DNA from: Catonia carolina
Lineage: Eukaryota; Arthropoda; Insecta; Hemiptera; Achilidae
NCBI GenBank assembly: GCA_035578175.1
Contig: JAQMRL010000003.1
Coordinates: 24,854,172 to 24,918,171, forward strand
Reading direction: 5' to 3'
DNA: 64,000 bases
The notes under the pieces: generated by a model
The model's input: only the letters and a program-made list of their open reading frames with translations
Told to the model about the DNA's origin: nothing
Databases searched by the model: none
Shown: in pieces, positions 1-10,224 of the stretch
Layout of the letters: each line of letters starts with the position of its first letter
How positions within the stretch are numbered: the stretch's first letter is position 1
Program-made: the position numbers and the translations under genes

Positions 1-609
1 CAATACATCCAGATCTATTGATTATATCAAATTCTTGTACCCGCGCGGATTACGTTAAAAACTGAATAGAACTTTCATCATGATTGTGAATGTTTATTTT
101 GTGAAATTGTTTGCATTTTGTTTATATTCTTTGTTACTAATGTTAGCCACATTGTTAGTTTTTAAGTTTTTATAAGTATATTATTAATAATCTGTTGTAG
201 AATAATATTCTAGAAGTCACTAAAAACCTGGTTGTTGATGTGACTTTAAATAAAGTATTAAAAAAAAAAAAAAAACAGTTGGACTATATAAAAAGAAAAC
301 GGGAAAAAATAAAATTGTCATTTTTAAAATTTGTGTCATTGTTAAAATTTGAGTTCAAGTAGTATACCTACTTGCACTTAAATGTTATCCATAATTCAAT
401 AATGAAAAATATTTTGGGAATGGAAACCCTGGATTATCTGATTCCTCGGTTATCTGACCATAAGTCCGTCTTGTATACGTCGGATAACCAAGGGTTTACT
501 GTATTTCATCTGAAAAAAGTTTCCTGAAGTTTTTTAAAATTGTTTGTACTTACCTCTGATGGCACTTTTTAAAAAAATCATCTTAGAATTGATAATTTTA
601 TAATTTAAA
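1..609. other. No gene; poly-A retroposed tail and Tigger/pogo-like end remnant
   Basis: I see no coding potential here. An AATAAA at 249..254 is followed by an A-run at about 260..275, which looks like a retroposed or genuine transcript 3' end on the plus strand. At 420..502 an imperfect hairpin carries ACCCTGGATTATCTGA on its left and GGATAACCAAGGGTTTACTGTA-type sequence on its right. That resembles the CAGTA..ACC..GATTATCCG termini of Tigger/pogo-like DNA transposons. Both readings are inferences from short motifs. Confidence 0.35.
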
Positions 610-1110
610 GATTTTCTGTTTCAATGTTAACAGATTGGGTTGAAGTGATACAAAAGGTTGTGTGAATTCCCATGCATTGAAAATTTTGGCTTTTGCTGAT
701 GATTTGCTGTTGTTTGCAGAGTCTCTGGATAAAGGTTACTGTACGTATTTTTGATTTGTTGAGTGATAAAACCTCTTAATTTCTTTAGATAAGACAAATT
801 TATGTGTTTTCAAGGGTATTGACCATTTCAGAAGAAAAGTAGTTTTCAATAATAAAATTTTATTAGAACAGATAAGTTAATTTTTTTTTAGGATGTAATG
901 TCTCATTAAAATGTGCAATCTCAACACCCAGAAATTAAATAAGAAAAGTTTCTGAGGCTTACAAATGCTTTGAAGAGAACGCTGGATGATATCAAGTGAG
1001 GCTGGAGACTTTTAACGTTTTATCACTCCTTGGTTCTGCAGTTTTAAAGTATGGTTCAGAGTGTTAGACTTTAACTGCTCAGCAGATACCAAGAATACTT
1101 CTTCCTTTCC
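610..1110 (+). pseudogene. Decayed non-LTR retrotransposon reverse transcriptase fragment
   Basis: Conceptual reading in shifting frames gives the reverse transcriptase active-site block AFADDLLLFAESLD (FADD at 692..703). It is followed by a block around 780..870 and then by FKYLGC-like and VLKYGSECWTLTAQQ-like blocks at about 885..1100. This order (active site, thumb, C-terminal connection) is typical of non-LTR retrotransposons, probably RTE or Jockey/CR1 type. Stops and frameshifts make it non-functional. Which clade it belongs to cannot be settled by eye. Confidence 0.6.
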
Positions 1111-1746
1111 TTCTTTCTTTTTTTCTTTTTTCTATTGTTTCTTTTTTCTGTTCCTTTTATTAATTAATTAATAAATAATATTATTTTTGATCAAGTTTTG
1201 CTAAACTATTTTTTGTGGCAATTTTTGTTTTTTTTTTCTTATTAATTTGTTATTATACTAAGTAATTTTATTGAAACATTATTTTATTTTTATGAGAAAA
1301 AGAGAAAAAAAGTGTATTAGCCATGTATATTATGTAAATAAAATAGTTATAAGCAAAGATTGTTTTGTAAATATGTAAATTTTTTATGTCAATAAGGCTT
1401 TTATGGATAAGTTCTGTTAGCCTTTATATTGTTGTAAATAAATAAATAAATACTGGCTGCTAAAGTGAGATTGGTGAGACCTTTAGTAGGGTATTGATTG
1501 CTTTACCTTGAAGAAAACAAAGATATTAGAATAAACTTGATGAGCCTGGTGTGTATCAACCATTCAAAGAAACACACAAGAGCTGTATGGTTATTTGATT
1601 GAGATGCTTGATAACTGAACACCCAAACAAGAGTTCACTTACAAGCCAATCGGACAACATGGTATTGGACGACCTTGAAAGAGATGGGCTTCTCTAGGAA
1701 ATAGCAGATCAGTAAGTTTGCAGTTGGAACAGCTAAGAGATTTATG
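1111..1746. other. Non-coding; pyrimidine tract and probable LINE 3' tail
   Basis: A pyrimidine-rich tract runs at about 1100..1150. At about 1385..1455 a GC-richer stretch ends in an (AATA)n run, which resembles the 3'UTR tail of a LINE and could belong with the reverse transcriptase fragment upstream. No open reading frame is supported between 1456 and 1746. Confidence 0.3.
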
Positions 1747-1749
1747 TAA

Positions 1750-2563
1750 AGGTACGATTTCGATCCTCGCTGCCGTGGCTGCATGCTACCGCTGCCATTG
1801 CATCGCGCTGCCATAGCAGCGGCTGCTAACTACTGGTTCAATTCATTTGTTATAGGGATGTTTCCGATATCCGCCGCAGCAGCACATGCGGCGCTGCCTG
1901 AGCTGCGCTGCTCAAGCTGTCCAGCTGCCAGGCCGCGCCAGAAGCAGTCTGGCAGCGGCAGCGTATAGTAGAAATGACCACCGATACAGACAATCATGTC
2001 AAATTTTTCGGTGTGTGATGATGAAAAGCTGGTTGAAGTTGTCTGCAAACATCCAATTATTTATGATGCTAGTACGGTGGGTTATAAAGATGCTGTACTC
2101 AGGGAAAATATATGGAAAAAGATTGGTGAAAATTCTTTTTCTTTAAATAGTCAGCCACCAAACTTAACACCGAATTTCGAATTGGGAGTAATTTAGCCTA
2201 CAGATTTTTTCAACAGGTCTTCACGTTTCAATTGCCGCTCGATAAGATTCTGAAAGCAACCTTCCTCTTCACGGGTTTTGTATGTTTCATTTACAGCTTT
2301 GCGTTTCCGTTGTAGCATCAACATCAATATCTAATCATCCTCTTCTTCTTCTTCTGCTTGTAAACGTAATCTCATTTTTTTACAATCGACATGTTGACAG
2401 TTGTATGTCGGAGGAGTAGTATATTGTATCACGTTCTATGATCAACTTGTCTAGCAGCTGCCGCCAGCAGCGATACTCGAAAACATAATACCGCTGCTAC
2501 GGCAGCGGCATGCATTGGACACGGCAGCGTGTTGCCACGGCGGCGAGGATCGAAATCGTACCT
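1750..2563. mobile_element. PIF/Harbinger-type DNA transposon, defective, 814 bp
   Basis: Terminal inverted repeats of about 30 bp begin AGGTACGATTTCGATCCTCG at 1750 and end with the complement at 2563. The flanks carry a TAA on each side (1747..1749 and 2564..2566), the 3-bp TWA duplication expected of PIF/Harbinger insertions. The subterminal regions are strikingly GC-rich (repeated GCTGCCGC-type words) inside AT-rich DNA. The element contains a MADF-domain fragment, matching the Myb/MADF accessory protein that Harbinger elements encode next to their transposase. No transposase remains, so the copy is non-autonomous. Confidence 0.75.
1996..2196 (+). pseudogene. MADF-domain fragment inside PIF/Harbinger element
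   Basis: The frame reads DDEKLVEVVCKHPIIYD, then a short spacer and LRENIWKKIGE. This is the recognisable first half of a MADF (Myb/SANT-like adaptor) DNA-binding domain: hydrophobic helix 1, the HPxIYD turn and the W of helix 2. The usual C-terminal helix is lost after residue ~45. In PIF/Harbinger elements a protein of this class works with the transposase in binding DNA at the ends. The fragment is about 65 codons, and a pyrimidine-rich stretch downstream (2335..2365) could be an antisense acidic coding remnant. Confidence 0.6.
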
Positions 2564-2701
2564 TAAGGTAACAACTATGTTTGTTTAAATGATAAAAAAC
2601 AATTGGGTCGGAACAAGACTTCTCTCTTCCGTGTACAACTCGGTATGAGTACTGAACAGTAAGTGATGAAAGTACTTTATACTTTTTGTACCTTTTACCG
2701 A

Positions 2702-3648
2702 AAAAATCTGGTGTGAAACACACACAACTTTCTCTTGCCTTCACAAGTAATTAACAATAAACCTAACATTAGTAATAAAAAATTAGAAATAAACAAAAAT
2801 CTAACCTCAATAAACATAACCTAATTTTAATCATGAGTGAAAGACGCAAAATGAAAATCAACCTCAGTTTGGTTTAAAAATATGGAAAGTCACTCTTTCA
2901 CGCTAAACTAGGCTCTGTAGAGAAACATTCTCAAAATAAAAGTTGTAGATCTTTTAATTTCCTAAAAATTTGATTAAATACACTTTTGTCATAAAATCCT
3001 GAAAGGCCAGAATCTTTAAAAAAATCTTTTTTAAAAAAAAAATTTTTTACACGTTTTTGTGAGAAAAAAACAGAAAATCGCTAATTACCGCTAAACTAAG
3101 CATTATGCATTATACAAAAAAGTGTTTAGAATAAAAGTTGTAGGATTTTAAATTCTCTACATTTTTTATTATAAATTTTTGGGCTAAAATGCATAATAAA
3201 GCCGTAATCCTAAAAAAACAATATCTTTACATAAAAACAGCCTCACCAAGAATATCAGCAAACATGGCGCCTATCCTATCTTGTAGAGCATAAAAAATTT
3301 AGTAAACCAGGCGATTTTAAAAAAAAGTTGTAGGACCCATTTTTGAGAAAATTGCAAAAAAGTGAAAAATTACACGAATAAACTACTACTTCCGGTTGAT
3401 CGATTTTGATGAAAATGTTTGTGTTGGGTCTGGTAGTGGTATGTAACTTAAGTTTTAAGTTTCAAGTTTGTACGATGTTCCGTTCTTGAGATATTATGTT
3501 TACACACAGACCAATCGCTAAAAACATGTTTTTTGGGTTCAGGGGGTCTGAAAACGTGTAGATCCGGTGAAAACTCGATTTTGAAAAATCGACATGAAAA
3601 CAATACTTTCCTTCCTATATATTCATAGAGGCAAGAGAAAGTAAAAAA
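2702..3648 (-). mobile_element. Helentron/DINE-1-like repeat, copy 1 (full length)
   Basis: This is a member of a ~0.93-kb family seen about eleven times in the window. In its own 5'-3' direction it has: a 5' subterminal repeat ACTTTCTCTTGCC; a GT/CA microsatellite ~110 bp in; two ~175-bp internal units containing a CTACAACTTTTAT word; the inverted subterminal repeat GGCAAGAGAAAGT; and a terminal hairpin GTGTGAGTGTTTCACACC followed by AGATTTTT. That plan matches non-autonomous Helentrons (HINEs, DINE-1/INE-1). No protein of its own is evident. This copy has almost no microsatellite left (only ACACACA near 3505). Confidence 0.7.
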
Positions 3649-4000
3649 AATACCAACTGAGTGAAGAATATTATTATTCTTGCTGTACTTGGTTAAATCA
3701 GAACTTTTTTTTTTTTTAGTAAAAAAAAATCAGAACTAGTGAAGTCGTATAGGAGATCAATATTTTGGACCAGGTACAAGCAAATACTATTTTTTACCTG
3801 CGAACAGGCAAAACGAGACTGGTCAGCGCATACGCTAGTTGCTGGCGGAGAGTAACTTCCCTCACTGTGTCTGACTTTGGTCTGTAACATTGCTTGTGCA
3901 TAAGTTCTCATTATAAACCATAATAAGCTTTCAGCTGTGGTGGGGGAAATTTCAAGCACATACCAGTGGGTGAGTAGCACTATAGATAAATTTGCTATTT
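3649..4000. other. Spacer between two head-to-head repeat copies
   Basis: About 350 bp lie between oppositely oriented ~0.93-kb repeats, so the whole 2.7..4.9-kb block is a large inverted repeat with this loop. A T-run/A-run pair occurs near 3708..3730. No gene is supported: the reading frames crossing this interval are continuous with the flanking repeats and are not conserved beyond them. Confidence 0.5.
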
Positions 4001-4940
4001 TTTTTACTTTCTCTTGCCTATATGAATATATAGGAAGGAAAGTATTGTTTTCATGTCGATTTTTTGAAATCGAGTTTTCACCGGATCTATACGTTTTCAG
4101 ACCCCCTGAACCCAAAAAACATGTTTTTAGCGATTGGTCTCTGTGTGTGTGTGTGTATACAAAATATCTCAAGAACGGAACATCGTACAAACTTGAAACT
4201 TTAAACTTAAGTTACATACCACTACCGGACCCGACACGAACATTTTCATCAAAATCGGTCAAACGGAAGTAGTAGTTTATTCGTGTGATTTTTCACTTTT
4301 TTGCGATTTTCTCAAAAACGGGTCCTATGATTTTTTTTTAAAATCGCCTGGTTTACTAAATTTTTTATGTTCTACAAGATAGGATAGGCGCCATGTTTGC
4401 TGATATTCTTGGTGAGGCTGTTTTTATGTAAAAATATTGTTTTTTTAGGATTACGGCTTTATTATGCATTTTAGCCCAAAAATGTATAATAAAATATGTA
4501 GAGAATGTAAAATTCTACAACTTTTATTTCAAACATTTTTTTGTATAACGCTTAGTTTAGCGGTAATTAGCAATTTCCTGTTTTTTTCTCACGAAAACGT
4601 GTGAAAAATCTATTTTTTTAAGATTTCGGCCTTAGAATGCATTTTACGACAAATGTGTATATAATTAAATTTATAGAAAATTAAAAGATCTACAACTTTT
4701 ATTTAAAGCATTTTTCTCCACGGAGCCTAGTTTAGTGAGAAAGAGTGATTTTCCATATTTTTAATTCAAACTGAGGTCGATTTTCATTTTGGTTCTTTCA
4801 CTCATGATTAAAATTAGGTTATGTTTATTGAGGTTATTTTTTTGTTTATTTCTAATGTTTTATTACTAATGTTAGGATTATTGTTTATTATTTGCATTGG
4901 CAAGAGAAAAGTTGTGTGAGTGTTTCACACCAGATTTTTT
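4001..4940 (+). mobile_element. Helentron/DINE-1-like repeat, copy 2 (full length)
   Basis: This copy begins at TTTTTACTTTCTCTTGCC (4001..) and ends with GTGTGAGTGTTTCACACC and AGATTTTTT at 4940. The (GT)n tract is at 4141..4156. The 3' subterminal repeat carries one extra A (GGCAAGAGAAAAGT). It lies head-to-head with the copy at 2702..3648. Confidence 0.75.
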
Positions 4941-6495
4941 AAATAAATATAAAAACAATAATTTTTTAACAAAAAATAAGTGATATTTATTATTAGTTGA
5001 AAATATATAATAAAAATTTTTGAAATTTATGTTATAAATACTTATTAATAAAAAAGTCTGTTGTTAATATTACAGGAATAAAAACATTTTTTTTTTTTAG
5101 ATTAAAGACTAAAATTAAAAATTTTATGTAACTTAATAATAAAATCAGATTAATTTTAACATGGTTTTTCATGAACATTTAGTTAGTTATTTTTAATTAA
5201 AATAATTTTTTAAAACTAATTGTTAGTTGTAACTATAATCATGATTTTTCTGAAAGTCATGGGGTGTTCAGGTGCTTCAAAAAATTGTAACAGGTTCTAT
5301 ATTATAGAGATATAGGAACCGTGGTCTGTTAAAGTATTGAAGGTGATCTGTTGAATTTATTAACATGCAAGAAAAGTATATTGAAATTATCAAATTTTTC
5401 TATTTAACCCTCACTGGTGTTCCATATCCCAGATTGCAATATATGTCATCATTGTTATTACTCCTGTAAATCAATTTTATATATATTTTTGTAAATCAAT
5501 TGTTCAGTTATAACTAAATATAATAATGATTTAAATATATGATTCTCATGGATTTTGTATTTCTTTAAAAAATTCTATTTATGTGAATTTAATACTACTG
5601 ACGAACTACAAATTCATGTATTATTTAAATTTATTAAATTTAGGGGTCTTATCTGTTAGACACTCTGCACTCTGTTAGTACGCCTTCAAAAACTGCAAAT
5701 GCAACATGTTTGAAAAATTATTGGATAAATGACTCTGTTGAGAAGAGTGTATTGTAACACATACAATATAGATATACAAATATGCACACACATACACATA
5801 CACATATGCCCACTCATACAATTACAAAACCAATGAATTCCACTTCAGATGAACAATAATAAATAACACACATCCCGTTAGAAAACTATACAATAACAGT
5901 AGACAAAACATTGGGGTTATTGACTCCAGATTTAATAAAAATAACATAACAGATTTAGGTCTACATGCCTAATAGATATCTTGTTATATTGCTAATGATA
6001 TCTTCCAAAGTTAATGAAATTACAAAGGTAATGACCTGTTTGAACAAATACTTGATATTGTAGCATTCTGGCCTCCTGCTTAAGTGGAACTTAAGTGTTA
6101 ATATTTATATTAGTGTTAAAATAGTTAAGTGTTAATATTTTTACGTGGAACTTCATCACCATTCTGGCCTCCTGCTTAAGTGGAATTTCATCAGTTACGA
6201 ACAAGGTATGCATCATGTATCATCAATCCACGTGACATTTATAAATACCCCCTGTACATCCTGCAATCCGCAATGGTGTGTTGTGTTGCATGTTGCATTT
6301 TCAGTTATTGTAGGCGCGCTAACAGAATGCGGGGCATCTAACACAAAAGACTTTTTGATCACGTTTGTTAACTAAACAATTATTTATAGCAATATACATA
6401 TAGTTGACCAATGATTTAGTTATAATAATGGTAACTACATATCCTCAGTTGTAATCTAGCTTACCAAGAAAGGTTACAATGATGTTTCAAAGTTA
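4941..6495. other. Intergenic; short direct repeat and CA-rich tract
   Basis: No gene is seen. A CA/TA-rich tract is at about 5775..5810. A ~28-bp direct repeat (CATTCTGGCCTCCTGCTTAA and following bases) occurs at about 6064 and again at about 6161, 97 bp apart, so a short segmental duplication happened here. A moderately GC-richer island at 6180..6375 has an open frame of 76 codons, but it has no recognisable domain and I do not support it as a gene. Confidence 0.35.
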
Positions 6496-6501
6496 TTTAT
6501 T
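6496..6501 (-). terminator. Polyadenylation signal of the disordered-protein gene
   Basis: TTTATT on the plus strand is AATAAA on the minus strand, about 195 bp beyond the stop codon of the gene at 6696..8579. It is the nearest canonical hexamer I noted downstream in the 3'UTR direction. AATAAA is common in AT-rich DNA, so the assignment is positional. Confidence 0.4.
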
Positions 6502-6695
6502 CTGCTTACAAACATTTTTGTCACATGTTAACAAACGGTAAACTTCAGACCATGACTGCTATATTTCTGTAATTTAGTAGCCATAACAATTTTTTACATA
6601 GCAATTTTTTACATTACAAACTAAATTTATAATATAAATTTAGTGTGTAATATAAAAAATTGTTATACGTATATATTATATATAAAATATTTGAT

Positions 6696-8579
6696 TCACT
6701 TGGATGAACTTAACCATGGAAAATTATTTGAAGAGCTTCCTGAAGTATCATATTCAGCAAAGGTGTCATCATCCGGATAAACTTTTATGAAATAATTTTT
6801 CGGGTCATAATTTTTTTCAGTTTTATTGTTTATATCTTCTTCAATTGCAGTACTATTATGAACACCACTGTCCATAAAAATTCCGGAACTATTATCAACA
6901 GAACTTTCATTTTTGGAATCGTAATACTTAATTATATCTTCAGTATTTTCCAAAACACTTACTTCAGTTTCATTCTTTACATTGGTATTTACAAGTGATT
7001 CAAATGACTTGTTTCCAGTTGATATTAGTTCATTCTTTGTTAAATCGAAAGAATCACTTTTAATATTGGTATCTTTATTAGTTGTTTCGTCAATGGAATC
7101 TTGGTTATTTGTGGCAGTTTCGTCAGTTTTAATCTCCTTATTTATATTCATTTTATATTCAATTTTATTCTCTTCATGATTCTGAAAAGAATGATTTTCA
7201 TCTGATTGTAGTTCTTTGTTTTTATTATCATTTTCAATAACTTCATCTCTAAAAATGGCAATCTCATTACCTTTGTTTTTTTCTATAGAAACGACACATG
7301 CTTCATGTTTGTTATCATCTTCAACAGTTCTTATATTTTCCATTGGTTTCATTCTTTTGAATTTGGCTTCATTAGTATTTGAATTATCATTTTTTTCAGT
7401 AACTTCTTGAGAATCTGCGCAATTTTTAATTGGAGATTCTTTTGAAAAAGAAATTTTACGTTTATTGTTGTTTTGGATTGTGAAATTATCTTTGGTGTTA
7501 ATTATTTTATTTGAATCTTTACTGCTATTTGAATTAACATTTAATTGATTGTTTTCCTTCTTTTTAAAAGATGGTATGTATTTTTTATTTTGAATTTTGT
7601 CAGTATTTTGAGTTGATGATCTGCCTTGTGAAGATATTTGTTCAAATTTTTTGATTAATGATTGTACTGCAAATACTTGTTTGACTTCTGAAAATAATTT
7701 TCCTGATCTCACATTATGGGTATAATTATTTCGGTTCTGGTTTGGTCCCGTTTTGGAAATTTTTTCTGACTTATATGTAGTTAGAAGTTTTTCACTCTTT
7801 ATAATTTTAACTGGTTTTACTAAAGCAGCTGGTATACTGGTAATTGCTTCCATAGTAATGGTGTGTTTATCAGTCATTTTTTTTGCAATAATATTTCCAG
7901 CGTACCGTGTAGGAAAATTATTGGTTTTTGGAGTGCCCCAGTTATTTTTTTTTACGTAGTTATGTTTATCTTTACGAATCTTTCTTGGTGTTGAACATGA
8001 CCCTAATTTGTAAACCAGCATTTCAGAAAAGTTGTCATTAGAAACTTTTGAATGATGGATAATAAAAGGGAGTCTATCAGAATTTGTTGGTGTTTTATGA
8101 GGAAATCTTTTTTTATCAATAACTGGTTCTTTTGGGCTGTCATTCTGTTCTTTTTCTAACGTACTACCTTCACTTTCTTTTGATGAAAATGATTCAATAT
8201 TTTTTTCCTTATTTAACAGCTCATTATTTGATTGTTTTTCAACATTAATATGAACAGATTCATTGTCAGAAACATTTGTTTCTATTTCCTCAACAGCTGC
8301 AGTTGAACACGATGGATCAGCAGAAGTAACTTTAGTAAAAGCAGGGACTGGTTTTTTGATAGTTTTCTTATTATTAGATGGTTTAGAATATTTTTTTTTA
8401 GTAATACCTTTGCTATTGTTCTTGTTTTGTCCATTCCTGTTTTTTACTGGAGTCTGTTGGTTTAGTGTGCTCTCAATTCTTTTTGGAGTAGAACGAAGTG
8501 TGTAAGGGTTTCCAGTTTTTTTTGGAGTAGAACGTAGTGCGTAATTAGATGTAATATTAACTTTCTTGTTTCTATCCAT
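6696..8579 (-). CDS. Single-exon gene for a 627-residue disordered, probably nuclear protein of unknown function
   Basis: The start is taken at the ATG at 8579. The frame opens ten codons earlier (8609), but the intron at 8596..8651 ends inside that stretch, so the upstream ATG would be spliced away. The protein is low-complexity and rich in Lys, Asn, Ser and Glu, with no folded domain I recognise. It starts with two copies of an LRSTPK motif (residues 25-30 and 28-33 of their units, at about 15-34). It has many S/T-P sites (QTP, KTP, STP, GTP, SPIK), a KEN tripeptide at 341-343, a KISF motif at 375-378 that fits an RVxF phosphatase-1 docking site, and basic clusters. The C-terminus is acidic and then aromatic (FIKVYPDDDTFAEY, NFPWL), the part most likely to be conserved. 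Long uninterrupted coding without stops, plus a spliced 5'UTR and a poly(A) signal, argue for a real gene. A cell-cycle or chromatin role is only an inference from short motifs. Confidence 0.75.
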   Translation of the reverse strand: MDRNKKVNITSNYALRSTPKKTGNPYTLRSTPKRIESTLNQQTPVKNRNGQNKNNSKGITKKKYSKPSNNKKTIKKPVPAFTKVTSADPSCSTAAVEEIETNVSDNESVHINVEKQSNNELLNKEKNIESFSSKESEGSTLEKEQNDSPKEPVIDKKRFPHKTPTNSDRLPFIIHHSKVSNDNFSEMLVYKLGSCSTPRKIRKDKHNYVKKNNWGTPKTNNFPTRYAGNIIAKKMTDKHTITMEAITSIPAALVKPVKIIKSEKLLTTYKSEKISKTGPNQNRNNYTHNVRSGKLFSEVKQVFAVQSLIKKFEQISSQGRSSTQNTDKIQNKKYIPSFKKKENNQLNVNSNSSKDSNKIINTKDNFTIQNNNKRKISFSKESPIKNCADSQEVTEKNDNSNTNEAKFKRMKPMENIRTVEDDNKHEACVVSIEKNKGNEIAIFRDEVIENDNKNKELQSDENHSFQNHEENKIEYKMNINKEIKTDETATNNQDSIDETTNKDTNIKSDSFDLTKNELISTGNKSFESLVNTNVKNETEVSVLENTEDIIKYYDSKNESSVDNSSGIFMDSGVHNSTAIEEDINNKTEKNYDPKNYFIKVYPDDDTFAEYDTSGSSSNNFPWLSSSK

Positions 8580-8595
8580 TATGTTGAAATAGTGT

Positions 8596-8651
8596 CTGAA
8601 ATATAACAAACAGATAAAATACAGATAATATACTATTAATTTTTTTCTTAC
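8596..8651 (-). other. 56-bp intron in the 5'UTR of the disordered-protein gene
   Basis: On the minus strand the donor CTG|GTAAGA is at 8651 and the acceptor TTATATTTCAG is at 8596. The acceptor is preceded by a pyrimidine-rich tract, and a TTAAT-type branch candidate lies inside. Splicing joins an upstream untranslated exon (8652 upward) to ACACTATTTCAACATA directly before the ATG at 8579. The length is typical of small insect introns. Confidence 0.6.
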
Positions 8652-8705
8652 CAGACTATAAAAAAGTAGGCAATGAAACAGTTTTGAAAAAAGTCATTTG
8701 TTTAA

Positions 8706-9103
8706 CACACTCAGTGCGGTGTCAATATACGTCACAAATATAGATTACGAAAGAATTAAATGAGATGTAAAACGACTTTACCGAATTACGGACGTGGTAG
8801 GACTACCACGCAGAGATTTTTGTGACTGACGAATGTGGTAGGACTACCACTTGGATATTTGAAAAACACTATTCAAGTTCTTTGTCAGTAGGGTTGGTAG
8901 ATCTGATTTTTTAGAATCGTAGTTCAGTAGTAATAGTTAGAATAACATATTGAGTTGAGAGTGTGTGAAAGTCGTTCTTTGATACATTGAATAGGTTAGT
9001 AAAGACAGAGAGTTTATGAAAATGACTCCCGTGGTATCCCTACCATGCCCGTCACTCACAAAAATCCTTACGTGGTAGGTATACCACATCCGCACGGAAT
9101 GTG
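8706..9103. mobile_element. piggyBac-type MITE, 398 bp
   Basis: The element is flanked by TTAA on both sides (8702..8705 and 9104..9107). Its inverted ends are CACACTCAGTGCGG and the complement of CACATTCCGTGCGG (two mismatches). It has no coding capacity. It carries four subterminal palindromes of the form GTGGTAGGACTACCAC (at about 8796, 8838, 9031 and 9074), two per side, likely transposase-binding iterons. It sits at the 5' side of the minus-strand gene: the TTAA at 8702 is about 50 bp from the 5'UTR donor, so the first exon may begin in or beside it. Confidence 0.75.
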
Positions 9104-9184
9104 TTAATCAATCTTCATGTTTAACCACTAAGTAAAAAAGCAATTTTAAAAATGCATCAGTCTGCTCATATGGAGACATAAAGT

Positions 9185-9345
9185 TCTAAAGAGACCTATT
9201 TGGAAACCTTCATCATGCGGTCTTGGGTTCGAATCCCCTTCAGGCACGGCATATTTTCATACATTACAAAAATTCATTTCATCCTTCACCATCTGCATTA
9301 GCAGTAATTGCAGAACAGTCGGACATTAAACCAAAAAAATATATA
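9185..9345 (+). repeat. tRNA-derived SINE, 5'-truncated
   Basis: The copy contains the polymerase III B box inside TTGGGTTCGAATCCCCTTC. The SINE body that recurs elsewhere follows (CATATTTTCATAC.. TTTCATCCTTCACCATCTGC.. GCAGTAATTGCAGAACAGTC). It ends in an A/T-rich tail at about 9335. The A-box half is damaged. It faces the copy at 9541..9705, about 200 bp away. Confidence 0.65.
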
Positions 9346-9540
9346 TATACATTTGGAAACCTTGTTAAAACTATTAATATTAAGGCTTTAGAAGATCCCC
9401 TAGTTTTGGGAATGTTCTATCCAAAACAGTACCGGATCTAGGATTTATTGGGGGGTTTTTCCCAGTCTTCCAATCCTCAACTTACCACTTTCAGGTAATT
9501 TGAGAGTTTACTATCCCCTCAAAGTGGTTCTTTTTTTTTC

Positions 9541-9705
9541 TTTAACGTCCGACTGTTCTGCAATTACTGCTAATGCAGACAGTGAAGGATGAAATGATTT
9601 TTTGTAACTTATGAAAATATGCCTTGCCTGAATGGGATTCGAACCCAAGACCGCATAATGAGAGGCGAGCACGTTACCAACTACGCCTATGTGGCCGGCC
9701 CCTCA
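9541..9705 (-). repeat. tRNA-derived SINE, nearly full length
   Basis: Read on the minus strand, a tRNA-like head (GGCCACATAGGCGTAGTTGG with an A box, then GGGTTCGAATCCC as the B box) leads into the same body as the copy at 9185..9345. The head resembles a tRNA but has no consistent acceptor stem and is fused to the body, so I call a SINE and not a tRNA gene. Confidence 0.7.
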
Positions 9706-9774
9706 AGGTGTTGATGTTCTACCAAATTTCTTTCAAGTTTTAGTCTTTGTTGTACAATTTTTACAAAAATTAAA
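9706..9774. other. Short spacer between the SINE and the TC1/mariner-type element
   Basis: About 70 bp of AT-rich sequence sit between the tRNA-SINE and the terminal repeat at 9777. No feature is seen. Confidence 0.4.
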
Positions 9775-9889
9775 TACCGCTTGTCTCAAAATAATGTATA
9801 TACACATTTTGAATGGATATATTTATTTGAAGAAAACATTTAGTTATATGATATTTGTGTTTTCTTTTAAACTTATAAATGTTCAAAAT

Positions 9890-10220
9890 TGTTAACTGCA
9901 GTAGATCTACCACAATGTGCTAATAAAGAATTGTATAACCACATTGATATTTTCATTATTTGTGGAGGTTTTTCTCCACCCAGACCGTCCTTGTTCACGT
10001 TTGTCACTGTCCCATGTGTTTCAAATTTGTCATGAATCCTAGTAATTGTTATTCTTGAAGGTGGTTGAGTTCAAAATTCCATTTGCCATCGTCTTTGAAC
10101 CTCTTGAACACTCTCAGTCTTCCAGTAACACTTTAAACCCATTAACGTTGATCAAAAGACAACTGAACTTCAGTCATGTTTATCTCATACCAAATGAGAG
10201 AAACAATGACTTTGAATCAC
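9890..10220 (-). pseudogene. N-terminal transposase remnant (helix-turn-helix region)
   Basis: The minus-strand reading starts at an ATG near 10177 (MTEVQLSFDQR) and includes EVQRRWQMEF, then PPSRITITRIHDKFETHGTV and NVNK. This is the pattern of the N-terminal helix-turn-helix part of insect Tc1/mariner-superfamily transposases with a DDE catalytic domain. In-frame stops are present and the catalytic domain is absent. It belongs to the split element at 9777..15304. Confidence 0.6.
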
Positions 10221-10224
10221 ATTG

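Noticed and set aside
1783..2048. Ala/Cys-rich frames in the GC-rich arm of the PIF/Harbinger element
   Set aside because: They translate GCNGCN repeats in several frames and both strands; only the MADF fragment has real similarity.
9600..9705. Possible tRNA gene on the minus strand
   Set aside because: A and B boxes are present but the acceptor stem does not pair and the sequence is fused to a body found at other loci, so it is a SINE head.
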